Below are positions 53,301 to 64,000 of a DNA stretch of 64,000 bases, piece after piece. The translations under genes and the position numbers were made by a program. Under the pieces are notes generated by a model that saw nothing but the letters and a program-made list of their open reading frames with translations, ran no database searches and had not been told where the DNA came from. Each line of letters starts with the position of its first letter. The stretch's first letter is position 1. Origin of the DNA: Paraescarpia echinospica (lineage: Eukaryota > Annelida > Polychaeta > Sabellida > Siboglinidae); NCBI GenBank assembly GCA_020002185.1, contig CM034539.1, positions 28,884,950 through 28,948,949 on the forward strand, given 5' to 3'.

Positions 53301-53669
53301 ATGAAACCTTGACACATCATCGTTATCCCCTTTCATCGCGGCATAATAAAGTATTATTATATTGTAATGTATTAACAAAGACATGTGTGGATATGATTCA
53401 GTGTTCGTGTTAGGGTTTTAAAAAACGGGGTCCTGTGGGACCCATGGGCCCAAAAAACGGGGTCCCAAAACAAAAATGGGGGTCCAAAGATGTGGACTAT
53501 TAAATGGACTAAATTAATGTGTGGCCTCGATATGTAAATAAATAAATGTTCATGTCCAAAATGCTGACCAGACATCACACTAAAGTCATTCTACCCAGTT
53601 TCCGAATTAGCCGTTAGGATGAAAGATGGAGAGCGATGGACAGAAAACCATGGAAGGAAAAGACAGAGT

Positions 53670-53925
53670 GGTTCAGCTTTACTATACCTGATCCACACCC
53701 CTGTACAGCAGGCAACAAGGAGACACAGAGAGTGGTTCTTTTATACTGTACCTGACCCTCACCCCTGTACAGCAGGCAACAAGGAGGAGACACAGAGAGT
53801 GGTTCAGCTATACTGTACCTGACCCACACCCCTGTACAGCAGGCAACAAGGAGGAGACACAGAGTGTGGTTCAGCTATACTGTACCTGACCCTCACCCCT
53901 ATACAGCAGTAAACAAGGAGAGCAA
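53670..53925 (+). repeat. 67-bp tandem repeat, about 4 units
   Basis: The unit begins TGTACCTGACCCACACCCCT and continues GTACAGCAGGCAACAAGGAGGAGACACAGA. Length differs by 3 bp (GGA) between units; the last unit is diverged. A repeat of GGGGTCC(C)-type short inverted motifs lies just upstream at 53415-53485. Confidence 0.88.
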
Positions 53926-53929
53926 CGGT

Positions 53930-54380
53930 ACTGATGCACATTAATCGAACTATTCAGTATTTTACAGTCATCACTAGGATGGCGCACCATTTCTAATGTG
54001 AAACTAAAGTGCGGTTGTTGACACAAAGGCTTGGATATTTGTCGTACTTCTTTGTGTTACCTGTTTAACTTGGGACAAGAAATAACTTCAAAGAACCATA
54101 GGATTACAATAAGGGATGAAAGTGAAACGCGGAAAAATTGAGTCCGTGGTATGCGAAACTTGAAAAATCGCCCCGCCTTTAATAATAAAATGTGTAACAT
54201 CGCCTAAAAATGGCGCCAGCACGAACACGGGTGATTGTGTCTGCCAGCGCCAAAACGATATGCAATCATCACATCAATACAAAACTCTCTTCCCAACGCT
54301 AAACCAACCCTGGGCCAGTAGCACAACAAGAAACCTGTCACAAAAGAAAAAAGGAAACTTCAAGAAGGCTCCAGTATACC
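53930..54380. other. Spacer
   Basis: No feature recognised. Confidence 0.4.
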
Positions 54381-54383
54381 AGC

Positions 54384-54647
54384 GTGCCCCACGACATGGC
54401 AAAATATCGAAAAAAAGCTGGCCCTAATCAGAGTGCTTGCCGAAAGGCGATTATGGATATATTCAAATTCCATGATAGGCAAAACAATAAAAATGAGGGA
54501 AATCTAAAGAAGTTTTTGTTCTTTCATCAAAAAAGCAAAACAAGACAACGGAGTGAGCAGCCGACCCTTTCACCTATCAGAGTACCTGAAGTAGGAGTAA
54601 GACTAAAAATTACTGGAAGTTGCAGTTCAAACCCTATTGAAGCTTAG
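54384..54647 (+). CDS. Small unrecognised basic ORF, possibly LINE-derived
   Basis: An 87-codon frame beginning MPHDMAKYRKKAGPNQSACR is rich in Lys, Arg, Gln and Asn. It precedes a LINE RT relic on the same strand, so it may be a piece of that LINE or random. The initiating ATG context is ordinary. Confidence 0.2.
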   Translation: MPHDMAKYRKKAGPNQSACRKAIMDIFKFHDRQNNKNEGNLKKFLFFHQKSKTRQRSEQPTLSPIRVPEVGVRLKITGSCSSNPIEA

Positions 54648-54679
54648 AACCTGATGGATCCTGTTTGTGGTTCCTAAAA

Positions 54680-56110
54680 GCATCATGTTGTACCCAAGTA
54701 CAGAAATTCCGCATAGACTGAAGATCGAAAAGTCACATCAGTATACACTGGGGAACAAGAACCATACTGTTTCAACTAGGACTGGACCCATATCCCCTCA
54801 CGGCATCTCCTGCAAGATATTGGAACACATCACACGGTGTAACTTAATGGAACATCATTCACCATTCTAATTAATAAGCATGGGCCCCAAACTATAGACC
54901 CATATCCCCACGAGCATCTCCTGCAAGACATTGACACATCATAACAACTTAATGGACCACTTTGGAAACACAACATCCTTCTGACTACCAGAATGGGTTT
55001 CGCAAACGTAGGTCCTGTGGAAACCCCAACTCATCCAAGCTGTCGACGACCTAGCGATGTGCCCAACAAGGGTGGCCAGATCGATGCTGTGTTGGAATTT
55101 CAAAAGGCGTTTGACAAATCCCACCACCAGGGAAGATGTGGGATGGAAAAGCTTCCCTGAGCAGCCGCACAGGAAGTGATTCTGAAGCAACATATCATCG
55201 TCGGCTGCAGTGACCTCAGACGTCCCACAGGGTTCAGTCCTTGGACCCATCCTCTTCCTTTTACATAAATGATCTACCAGACCGTGTCCTCTACTGTACC
55301 TGTTTGCTGATGACTGTCTCCTGTACCGAAACATCAACTCACGAGATGCAGATATACTATGACATACAAACTGACAGATGTGGAAAAAGAACTGGCTGAT
55401 GGAGTTTAATCCGGACAAGTGCGAAAAGATATCCGAATTACCAGAAGGAAGAAGAGAATTGTCAGTGATTACTCTATCCACGGACAGCAATTGAGGTCAA
55501 TGGAGCCAAGTACCTTGGAGTAACCATCGACAGGACACTAACATGGAAGAACACATCAACAACGACAAAGAAGGCTAACAACACCAACACTTCAGCAGAT
55601 GCCCCAAGCCATCAAAGCATTGTGCTATCAGACGTTCGTTACACCCATCGTGGAATATGCGTCGACACATGGGATCCTATCCACAGGAAGAAAATCAAGC
55701 CGTGGAAAATGCCAACGACAAGCTGCTCGCTTCGTGAAAGCGACTACCGTCGACGCAGCAGTGACAACCATGATCGAAGTCTGAAATGGGAGACTGCGAG
55801 TAGGCGGGCTAATGCCAAGCTCATAATGCTCTACCGCATAGGAACAAGTTAGTGGACATAACAAATGACTTCATTCACCGGCTAACTCGCATAAGAAGTA
55901 ACGCATAACTACTTCCAGATATTCACCCCTGCATCCACGCATACAAGCACTCATTCTTTCCAAGCACCATCAAATCATGAACAAATGTACACAACAGCTA
56001 GTTAGCAAACAATCACTGGACTCATTTATAGAAAGCATCTCTCTCCATGCCTAGTGCGAGCTTTAATACTGTAATATATTTTGCCAAATGGATCAGTTGA
56101 CAAATACGTT
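54680..56110 (+). pseudogene. CR1/jockey-like LINE reverse transcriptase relic
   Basis: Fragments in shifting frames spell an RT order: NGFRKRRSC, then AVLEFQKAFDK (palm), VTSDVPQGSVLGPILF, LFADDCLLYRNINSRDA (catalytic F-A-D-D), NWLMEFNPDKCEKI, YLGVTIDRTLTWK, and a tail ending SPCLVRAL. At least eight frameshifts or stops occur. This is an old copy, distinct from the 25-29.6 kb family. Confidence 0.8.
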
Positions 56111-56339
56111 GTAAATACTGATACCTTGGACTTCATCCGATATACCAAACAAAACGTGTAAAGTCAGATGTCGGTAAGTTAATATTATTAAAACACTACC
56201 ATATTCACTGCTTAATGCTGCATTATGAGTTAAATTACTCATTTGTACCAGTACAATATGAATAATATTGACTTCATTTGACCCATTTGCTCATTTGTCA
56301 CTTGCATTTGATGTCATTTGCTCTATATGCTCTTAGTAA

Positions 56340-56505
56340 ACATCTATAGAATCGTGAGAATCTCTACAGAATTTCTATAGAAATCTAATTTTCTATAGTT
56401 TATTATAGAATTCCCACAGAATACTATACCTATATATATACATATGTAGAATATTATAGAATGCTCTATAGAAATCTATAGATTTACGAATCTAGTTTTC
56501 TGCAC
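56340..56505. repeat. Left block of TATAGAA(T)-rich repeats
   Basis: Many copies of CTATAGAA, TAGAATTC and TTTTCTATAG in both orientations. A similar block lies at 57175-57310, and the two enclose a LINE relic. Confidence 0.6.
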
Positions 56506-56509
56506 ACAA

Positions 56510-57165
56510 AAACTAATGACAAAACAACAAAAATGCAATGAGGTCCCAATAACTGCCACGGACACAAACTGGAAACAGTAAGTCAATTCAAGTACTTGAG
56601 CTATCATCAATGACAAGGGTTCCAGGAACTAAATCCTGCAAGGTCTCGCAAACATTAGCAGCACTGGCAAAATTGAAACCAGTTTGGAGACAAAACATCA
56701 CACTGAAATCTAAACTTAAACTAGTGCATTAATGGTCCTTTCCATATTTCTACCATGCATCGCCACACTGGCAAAGAAGAATTGCTGCATTGGAAATGAA
56801 TGCTACCCGAAGAATCCCGGTATTTCTACATGGACCATCACCAACAATGAAATCAGAAAATCATCACTCAACATGTGGACATTATAAAGACCTGCTGACC
56901 ACAGTAAAAAGAGGAAACTGAGATGGTATGGTCATAACGCATCAAGCCTGGCTCACAAAACAATACAAGGAACAGTGGAAAAAGAAGACAAGGAAGACAG
57001 AGGAAGAAATGGTCAGACAATATTGCAGAATGGACTGGGAAGACCTTTCAGAAACTCAGACATTAGCACACAAACGGCAAAGACTGGTGTCGACTGGTGA
57101 AACATTCAGCAATGCAGTGCCCCTATGACCCAGGTGGGTTACGGGAGCAGTAAGCAAATAAAACA
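56510..57165 (+). pseudogene. 3' part of another LINE
   Basis: Fragments include NGPFHISTMHRHTGKEEL and, near the end, a KRKLRWYGH-like line followed by SGLAHKTIQGTVEKEDKEDR and GRNGQTILQNGL. This corresponds to the ..RRLRWYGHV.R...L....L.G.....R.RGRQR..W.DNI..W.G pattern at the C-terminus of several LINE families. Frames are broken. Confidence 0.65.
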
Positions 57166-57174
57166 GATTTCAGA

Positions 57175-57310
57175 ACTCTACAAAAATTTTATACATTTTA
57201 TGGCAACTTTTAATTTTCCATGTGAATTTTATAGAATATTCTATAGAATTCTATTGATTTTATGAAAACTAGTTTTCTGTAGAACCATAGAAAACTATAA
57301 CATTATAATT
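57175..57310. repeat. Right block of TATAGAA(T)-rich repeats
   Basis: Contains AATATTCTATAGAATTCTAT and GAAAACTAGTTTTCTGTAGA, matching the left block (GAATCTAGTTTTCTG at about 56488). May be the second half of one element split by the LINE relic. Confidence 0.55.
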
Positions 57311-57324
57311 TCACTGTGACAATA

Positions 57325-58385
57325 TTTTCATCCATCAGTAGGAAAGTTGAGAGGTCACTGACTTAAATGCAAAAGAACCACTGCACCGACATAGGGAAAC
57401 AGTTCTTCACTACCCGCACCACCGACACTCTGGAGCAATTCCTTCCCAGGAAGTAACATCAGCTGCTTCATTGAATATTTTAAAGCAGAAATTGAGGTTT
57501 CTGGACACCAGCTAAGAGACTGTACAAGCAAGTATACCAAGTAAGTTACATTACGATTTGGTCCCAGCGTCTTGGTGGCCTCAACAGAAATATACCACAC
57601 AATGTTTTCATCCATCAGCAGGAAATCTGAGAGGCCACTGACTTAAATTACAAAAACACTCGCGCACGGATGTATTGAAAAAATTCTTCACTAATCGCAC
57701 CACGGATACTTGGAACAAACTTCCAGAAAATCTAATATCAGCTGCTTCACTGAATATTTTAAAGCAGAAATTGAGGTTTCTGGCCACCGGCTAAGAGACT
57801 ATGCAACCAAGTATACCAAGTAAAAGTTACATTACGCCTTGAACCCAACGTCTTGGTGGCCTCAACAGAAATATATCAAACAATTTTTTACACCCGTCAG
57901 CAGGAAATCTGAGAGGCCATTGAATAAAATTACAAAACTACTCGCGCACCGACATACGGAAACACTTCTTCACTAATCACACAAACGACACTTGGAACAA
58001 ACTTCCAGAAGAAGTAGTATCAGCTGCATCATTGCATATTTTGAAGTAGAAATTGAGGTTTCTGGACACCAGCTAAGAGACTGTACAAGCAAGTATACCA
58101 AGTAAAAGTTACATTATGCCTTGGCCCCAGCGTCTTGGTGGCCTCAACAGAAATATACCACACAATGTTTTCATCCATCAGCAGGAAATCTGAGACCATC
58201 AACTTTATTTACAAAAGAACTACTTGCAGATGTACAGAAACACTTCTTCACTAATCGCACCACCGACACATGGAACATGCTTCCAGAAGAAGTAATATCA
58301 GCTGCATCATTGAATATTTTAAAGCAGAAACTGAGGTTTCTGGCCACCGACTAAGAGACTACGTAACCAAGTATACCAAGTAAGT
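57325..58385 (+). repeat. Four tandem ~275-bp units, each a LINE 3' end
   Basis: Units start at about 57325, 57605, 57890 and 58165 with TTTTCATCCATCAGCAGGAA. Each encodes, more or less damaged, FFTNRTTDTWNMLPEEVISA and ASLNILKQKLRFLA plus a stop. That is the terminal ..F..R....WN.LP..V..A.S...FK..L... motif of CR1-like LINE ORF2 proteins. The unit then continues into a 3' UTR-like stretch (AAGTATACCAAGTAA). Confidence 0.85.
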
Positions 58386-58389
58386 ATAC

Positions 58390-59510
58390 TAAGTAAGTAA
58401 GTGTGGTCCCGAGGCCGAACTTACAGCTGTGAGTGTGAACATTGACAGTCGTGCGACATGATGCGCGAATGGGAGATTTTCTATGTAAATGGAATCAATC
58501 TATCGGCATCAAATATTAATATTTATAAATCATATACATCTTAAAACAACTGAACTTGGAACTATGTGACAACAAAATACACAAATGTTTAGCCCAACGC
58601 CGTCCAAAAACACAGCAATCAGCTGCAATGCCAACTGACAACGTTACATGTCAAGCAGGACTTTTGTTACTTCACGATCCGAATTCGCTTTTATGGCAGC
58701 CTTCAGACGATCCCACCGTCTCTTCTTCTCTACCAAAGTAACTCATGTAGCACTCCTGAGTTTGTCTTCTTCCTTTTCTTTACCACTTAAGATAATACAG
58801 GCAAACGCAACCTTTTCTTGCCTGCCATTATACGCAGTGACAACAAACTCGCTACTAAGCGTATCACGTGATACACAGTTCCATCTCGTAAAATATCGGA
58901 AATTAGAAGCCACGCCTTTGACATTGGCACTCTGTCTTGTAAACAACTGATACAAACTTGTATCATAAAAATTTCACCAACAAATATGTTCATTAAAACA
59001 CATTTGCATTGTAATCCGCTGTCAGTACGTCATAATAGATACCATTTATACTGCATAACAGTACTTTAAATAAAAACAAACAGACTATGTTCCTTTAATA
59101 AAAAAAACATTATAACAAGAGAGCAGCACATTAAGACATTCATGATGATATCGTAAGAATGTCAAAGGCTCCGTTGAGCCAACACGGGATTCAGACAGGC
59201 AACTGCACTTCTTAGATAGAATTATAAGAAATGCTCAAAGAATGAACACCACCAGCAAGGAACTGGAGCAGTTCTATAACATTGTGAGTAATTATGCGAC
59301 CAGTTTCAGTAAACGAATAGAAACCTCTTAACATGATATACAGCTAGTATTATTATGTACTTCTGATGGTAACGTAAGTGTCTCTTATGGATGACAACTC
59401 CAACACAAAACCATTAAACTGTGAGACACCACCATGTTTCCGAAAAATAAGGACTAAAGACTGAATGGCATCATTCAGAAATAGTGTTGCTGTCAACATA
59501 ATGTTATTCT
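58390..59510. other. Spacer with weak minus-strand coding hints
   Basis: On the minus strand near 58800-58650 there are fragments MAGKKRLRLPVLS and EKKRRWDRLKAAIKANSDRE, which look protein-like (Myb/SANT-like N-terminus is a guess). The E-box palindrome TCACGTGA lies at 58864. No gene can be supported. Confidence 0.3.
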
Positions 59511-61205
59511 GGACATTCTGTCTTCACACTGTCTACAAGATGTCACGACTCATCCAGTACATTCTGTCTACACGCTGTCAACAGGATGTCGCGTCTCATC
59601 CATGTTTTGTCTAAACATTGTCAACAAGATGTCATGTCTAATCCAGGACGTTCTGTCTTAACGTTGTCAACAAGATATCACATCTCGTCAAGGACATACT
59701 GTCTTCATATTGTCAGCAAGATGTTACGTCTCATCAAGGACGTTTTGTATACACACTGTCAACAAGATGTCATGTCTCTTACAGGATGTTCTGTCTACAC
59801 ACTGTCAACAAGATTTCACGACTCACACAGGACATTCTGACTTCACTCTGTCAACAAGATGTCGTGTCTCATCCAGGATGTTCTGACTTCACACTGTCAA
59901 CAAGATGTCATGTCTCATCCACGACGTTCTGTCTACACATTGTCAAGTGTCAACAAGATGTCACGTTTCATCCAGATGTTTTGTTAGCACACTATTAACA
60001 AGATGTCACATCTCATCCAGACATTCTGTCTATAACAAGACGTAAAATCTCATACAGAACGTTCTGTCTACACATTGTCAACAAGATGTCACGTCTCATC
60101 CAGACGTTCTGCCTACACATTGTCAACAAGATATCACATCTGATCCAGAACGTTCTGTCTACACATTGTAAACAAAATGTCACGTCACACCCAGGATGTT
60201 GTCTACATACTGTCAACAAGATGTCACGTCACATCCAGCACTTTCTGTCTTCACACTGTCAACAAGATGTCACGTCTCATCAAGGACGTTTTGTATACAC
60301 ACTGTCAACAAGATGTCATGTCTCTTACAGGATGTTCTGTCTACACACTGTTAACAAGATTTCACGACTCACACAGGACATTCTGACTTCACTCTGTCAA
60401 CAAGATGTCGTGTCTCATCCAGGATGTTCTGACTTCACACTGTCAACAAGATGTCATGTCTCATCAAGGACGTTTTGTATACACACTGTCAACAAGATGT
60501 CATGTCTCTTACAGGATGTTCTGTCTACACACTGTTAACAAGATTTCACGACTCACACAGGACATTCTGACTTCACTCTGTCAACAAGATGTCGTGTCTC
60601 ATCCAGGATGTTCTGACTTCACACTGTCAACAAGATGTCATGTCTCATCCACGACGTTCTGTCTACACATTGTCAAGTGTCAACAAGATGTCACGTTTCA
60701 TCCAGATGTTTTGTTAGCACACTATTAACAAGATGTCACATCTCATCCAGACATTCTGTCTATAACAAGACGTAAAATCTCATACAGAACGTTCTGTCTA
60801 CACATTGTCAACAAGATGTCACGTCTCATCCAGACGTTCTGCCTACACATTGTCAACAAGATGTCACATCTGATCCAGAACGTTCTGTCTACACATTGTA
60901 AACAAAATGTCACGTCACACCCAGGATGTTGTCTACATACTGTCAACAAGATGTCACGTCACATCCAGCACTTTCTGTCTTCACACTGTCAACAAGATGT
61001 CACGTCTCATCCAGGACGTTCTGTCTTCACACTGTCAACAAGATGTCACATCTCATCCAGGACGTTCTGTCTTCACACTGTCAACAAGATGTCACGTCTC
61101 ATCCAGGACGTTCTGTCTTCACACTGTCAACAAGATGTCACATCTGATCCAGAACGTTCTGTCTCCACACTGTCAACAAGATGTCACATCCCGCCCAGGA
61201 CGTTC
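59511..61205 (+). repeat. 46-bp minisatellite with 184- and 730-bp higher-order repeats
   Basis: About 36 units of TCAACAAGATGTCACGTCTC plus ATCCAGGACGTTCTGTCTTCACACTG. Blocks are re-duplicated: GACGTTTTGTATACACACTG begins at 59739 and 60469 (730 bp apart) and at 60285 and 60469 (184 bp, four units). The final eight or so units are more uniform. Overlapping frames on both strands are incidental. Confidence 0.95.
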
Positions 61206-61437
61206 TGTGCGGTATGAAGCTGGCAGGAAACAAAGGAGGACTGATTTCATCTAGATACGACACTTCAGAAAACACAGATGGAACTGGCCTCATTTCAGAT
61301 GTAGAATCCCCAATCATCGTTGGTGATAATTCACTGCTTCAGTCATCACGGAAACGCAGGTGGACAATGATCGTGAGTGAAACGAGTGATGAGTATAACT
61401 CTACCGAGTCTACTGGTGGCATCATGAAGACAGCGAG
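61206..61437 (+). CDS. Candidate exon joined to the 22-bp array
   Basis: A frame reading GLISSRYDTSENTDGTGLIS, DVESPIIVGDNSLLQSSRKR and RWTMIVSETSDEYNSTESTG is acidic and Ser/Thr-rich, and flows into the array. Composition is protein-like but no family was recognised. Low confidence. Confidence 0.3.
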
Positions 61438-62015
61438 GGAGCATCGTGAAGAGTGTGAGGGAGCATAGTGAAGACAGCGAGGGAGCATCGTGAAGACAGC
61501 AAGGGAGCATCATCAAAACAGCGAGGGAGCATCGTTAAGACAGTGAGGGAACATCGTGAAGTCAGCAAGGGAGCATCGTGAAGACAACGAGGTAGCATCA
61601 TGAAGACAGCGAGGGAGTATTATGAAGACAGAGAAAGAGCATCATAAAGACAGAGAGCATCATGAAGACAGCAAGGGAGCATCATGAAGACAGCGAGGGA
61701 GCATCGTGAAGACAGCGAGGGAGCATCGTGAAGACAGCGAGGGAGCATCGTGAAGACAGCGAGGGAGCATCGTGAAGACAGCGAGGGAGCATCGTGAAGA
61801 CACCGAGGGAGCATCGTGAAGACAGCGAGGTAGCATCATAAAGACAGAGAGAGAGCATCATGAAGACAGCAAGGGAGCATCATGAGGCCAGCGAGGGAGC
61901 ATCGCGAAGACAGAGAGAGGGCATCTTGAAGACAGCGAGGGAGCATCATGAAGACAGTGAGGGAGCATCGTGTAGACAGTGAGGGAACATCATGAAGAGA
62001 GCGAGGGAACATCGT
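61437..62015 (+). repeat. 22-bp minisatellite, about 26 units
   Basis: The unit is GACAGCGAGGGAGCATCGTGAA with common variants (CATCATGAA, GAGAGAGAGC). Purine-rich on the plus strand. Central units at 61680-61800 are the most uniform. Confidence 0.93.
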
Positions 62016-62019
62016 GTCA

Positions 62020-63235
62020 CTGCAGAGTCCCCGACAGCGGAGAAATGGTTAATCTGGTTCCCGTTTTATTCCCTAGAGGCGCTCTGAAGACTACGCACAG
62101 GAAAGGATCTGGTATAGGCAAGGTTCCAAGTGAGTTTAGCCAACAGGAGACATGTATAGTTATCACCCACCGAGTTACTCATAGCGGTAGCCAGTAAACG
62201 ATTGTTGACTAGTTGTTTATTGTAGCTTTAATTGAGCTACGGCTTTGTCACTTCAGTTTTATAAGAATTATACATCAGGAAAACTAAAAATGCAACGAAA
62301 GAACCAGGTGGTAGATGTCAGTGGACATATATTGAACTTTGTTTTGACCCTGACGTTTATCATATAGAATCTGTTGTTCAAGCATCAATCAGAGACACAC
62401 ATTAGTTCTTAAATGAAAATATTAATAGCAAGTTATACAAGTCAAGGAAACATCTTTATGCTTACATAATTTTGGGGAATCGTCTTTACGTTTACATAAA
62501 AATGTAATACTGTAAAATATAGCAGTGTGTTATTCTCATACAAGTTTTATTTTGGCTTGTCTTGGGCCTGGACATTGCCTTAAGTTTTTGACTTAGCCTA
62601 AACCTTGTTACAGACACAGGTAACATTGTGTATTACGAACAAGATCGTGATGTTATGTAACTATAATTTAAGTTACCAACATTTGAGGCAACAACCGTTG
62701 TTTCATTTTCTTTATTTATGGCAGTAAAATATTCATGAGTATAAATTCCTTATGAGACAGATATCAAATGGGCATGCATGAAAAATCCAGTCTCAGGCAC
62801 CTAAGTAGACTCACATCATCAGGGACTTGCAGCCACACCGAATGCCATATACAGGTTATTACTGTTTTAATAAAAAAGAAAACAACTGATCAAGCTATTA
62901 GCAAATTAATGACTTTTAGAAGATGTCACAAGATGTCAGAAGATTGTGCATACACAGCTGTTTTGTGCAGAAGGGCAACTGGAATCAACTGGAATCAACT
63001 GGAATCAACTGGAATCAACTGGAATCAACTGATTTACAACTTATAATCAGAATATGTGAATGGGCTTTTGAATCAAACTTTTGAACATAAATGCACGAGA
63101 CACCCCACCTAATTTGAGATGATAAGATTGGATGGGCCACTGTTGATGTGATCATCTTTGATTATCAGGTTGGTTAAACACGTGGGATGTATAACAGAAC
63201 ATGGAATGTGTCAGTGATTACCGGTAAGCTATTAA
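62020..63235 (+). pseudogene. Most complete decayed copy of the unrecognised gene family
   Basis: The first module (62035-62197) reads GEMVNLVPVLFPRGALKTTH and RKGSGIGKVPSEFSQQETC. The second (about 62300-62400) reads EPGGRCQWTYIELCFDPDVY and HIESVVQASIRDT. DNA at 62230-62750 matches 47560-47970, and DNA at 62755-63230 matches 51665-52060, so this copy links two segments now 3.7 kb apart. Stops and missing exon borders suggest it is inactive. LVPxLxP followed by a W-Y-I-E-L-C-F line is faintly reminiscent of COR-type domains, but this is a guess. Confidence 0.45.
62977..63030 (+). repeat. 10-bp repeat GGAATCAACT, 5-6 units
   Basis: Perfect tandem copies inside the decayed gene copy. The homologous site at 51880-51900 has only a single unit, so this is a local expansion. 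Confidence 0.95.
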
Positions 63236-63249
63236 GCTAACAAAGACTC

Positions 63250-64000
63250 CGACCTCCCGGTAACCAGGGCACTCACACCACCTGGATATAAACTCATTCA
63301 CCATCCAAGATCCAGTCGTAGTGGCGGCGGCATTGTGATACTGCATAAAGATTCCATCAAAACAACAGCAGTGAAAACATTCAATAACATGCGGTCTTTC
63401 GAAGTGATGAGCGATAAATTAACATCACATGGGGAAAGCATAATCTTGCTTGTTGTCTATCGCCCACCACCAACTAAGAAGATCGGATCGTCGGTGGTCG
63501 ACTTCTTCAATGACTTCGCATATATTCTTGACACATATGCGACACTACCTGATGAACTTGTTATAGTTGGGGATTTTAATTTTCACTTTGATGTTAACAC
63601 CGATGTTCACGTGAAACGTTTCTGTGACATGTTGCACTGCCACGACATGGCGCAGTATGTCGAGCAACCAACACATTAAGGCCACATTTTAGATCTTGTG
63701 ATATCCCATACTAACTCCTATGTGGCTGACACGGTGGTCCCTGAGCTTATCCCTGATCACCGCACTGTGCACTGCCGTCTTGCAATGCGCAAGCCTCCAT
63801 TTCTGAGAAAAAACTTACCACAACATAAAGGCGATCAATTTGACACAGTTCTCGTCAGATATTGAAAATTCCAAATTACACACAAAGCGTGAACAATCAT
63901 TAGACGACATTGTAGCTCAATACAACAATGTCCTAAGCGAGCTACTTGACAAACACGCACCACTAGAGACGAAATGGCTCATCATCCAACCCGATGCACC
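63250..64000 (+). pseudogene. CR1-like LINE endonuclease, runs off the window
   Basis: The frame TPPGYKLIHHPRSSRSGGGI continues through VVYRPPPTKKI and ELVIVGDFNFHFD to a TAA at 63677, then in the same frame GHILDLVISHTNS and PELIPDHRTVHCRL. A one-base shift near 63828 leads to NLTQFSSDIENSKLHTKREQ. The motifs GGG.., YRPP, GDFN, LDLV and DH are the APE endonuclease order of CR1/L2-like LINEs. The 5' end is missing and the RT would lie beyond the window. Stop and shift mark it as inactive. Confidence 0.85.

Noticed and set aside
59586..61254. Several 60-150 codon Cys/His-rich frames
   Set aside because: Translations of the 46-bp satellite in different frames; zinc-finger-like appearance is coincidental.

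Overview
ORGANISM. The window looks like repeat-rich accessory DNA from an invertebrate animal genome, probably marine. The evidence is metazoan-type LINEs, a tyrosine-recombinase (YR) retrotransposon, hAT-, Harbinger- and TTAA-type DNA transposons, a tRNA-like SINE head, introns with GT/AG borders, and many minisatellites. No ribosome-binding sites, operons or prokaryotic gene layout are present. I cannot name the species from sequence alone. I see no complete conventional host gene; host-like coding sequence is limited to isolated exon candidates and decayed copies of unrecognised families. LAYOUT. 0-9.2 kb: AT-rich DNA with a tRNA-like SINE head followed by a 39-bp array, a nearly invariant 84-bp x 29 array at 4.26-6.70 kb, smaller arrays and a foldback element. 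9.8-20.3 kb: relics, including a LINE tail, two SGNH-hydrolase fragments on the minus strand, a broken EGF-like/transmembrane gene end, a LINE RT fragment, a 44-bp array, a small transposon with GGATCC-containing ends, and a broken minus-strand gene ending in a Tudor-like region. 20.3-24.7 kb: degenerate repeats, a non-autonomous transposon with CTACAT on both sides, one good candidate terminal exon, and TTGAA-rich repeats. 24.9-36.8 kb, the core of the window: a LINE (ORF1 and ORF2) whose RT is split by a 723-bp TTAA-flanked MITE and whose 3' end is interrupted by a YR retrotransposon of about 7 kb. The YR element carries SGNH hydrolase, Gag, RT-RNase H and tyrosine recombinase, all on the plus strand. 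A 723-bp segment holding the gag 5' end occurs twice at 4,419-bp spacing. 37-48 kb: a GGACATAACCCC-type MITE, a LINE endonuclease scrap, a two-exon 5' part of a Harbinger transposase, and two related elements with ACTTGTCC subterminal motifs, one carrying a broken hAT-like transposase. Interspersed are copies of an unrecognised gene family. 48-54 kb: a 764-bp tandem duplication, more decayed copies, and a 67-bp array. 54-64 kb: three LINE relics, an array made of LINE 3' ends, a 46-bp array with 184- and 730-bp higher-order structure, a 22-bp array, another decayed gene copy, and a LINE endonuclease that runs off the window. HOW IT WORKS TOGETHER. The only apparently intact gene set is that of the YR element: Gag packages RNA, RT-RNase H makes cDNA, the recombinase integrates a presumed circular DNA, and the SGNH hydrolase has an unknown accessory role. 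Its leader and tail hold arrays of hairpins, one set with compensatory base changes. These, and the 723-bp duplication, are the least explained structures in the window.
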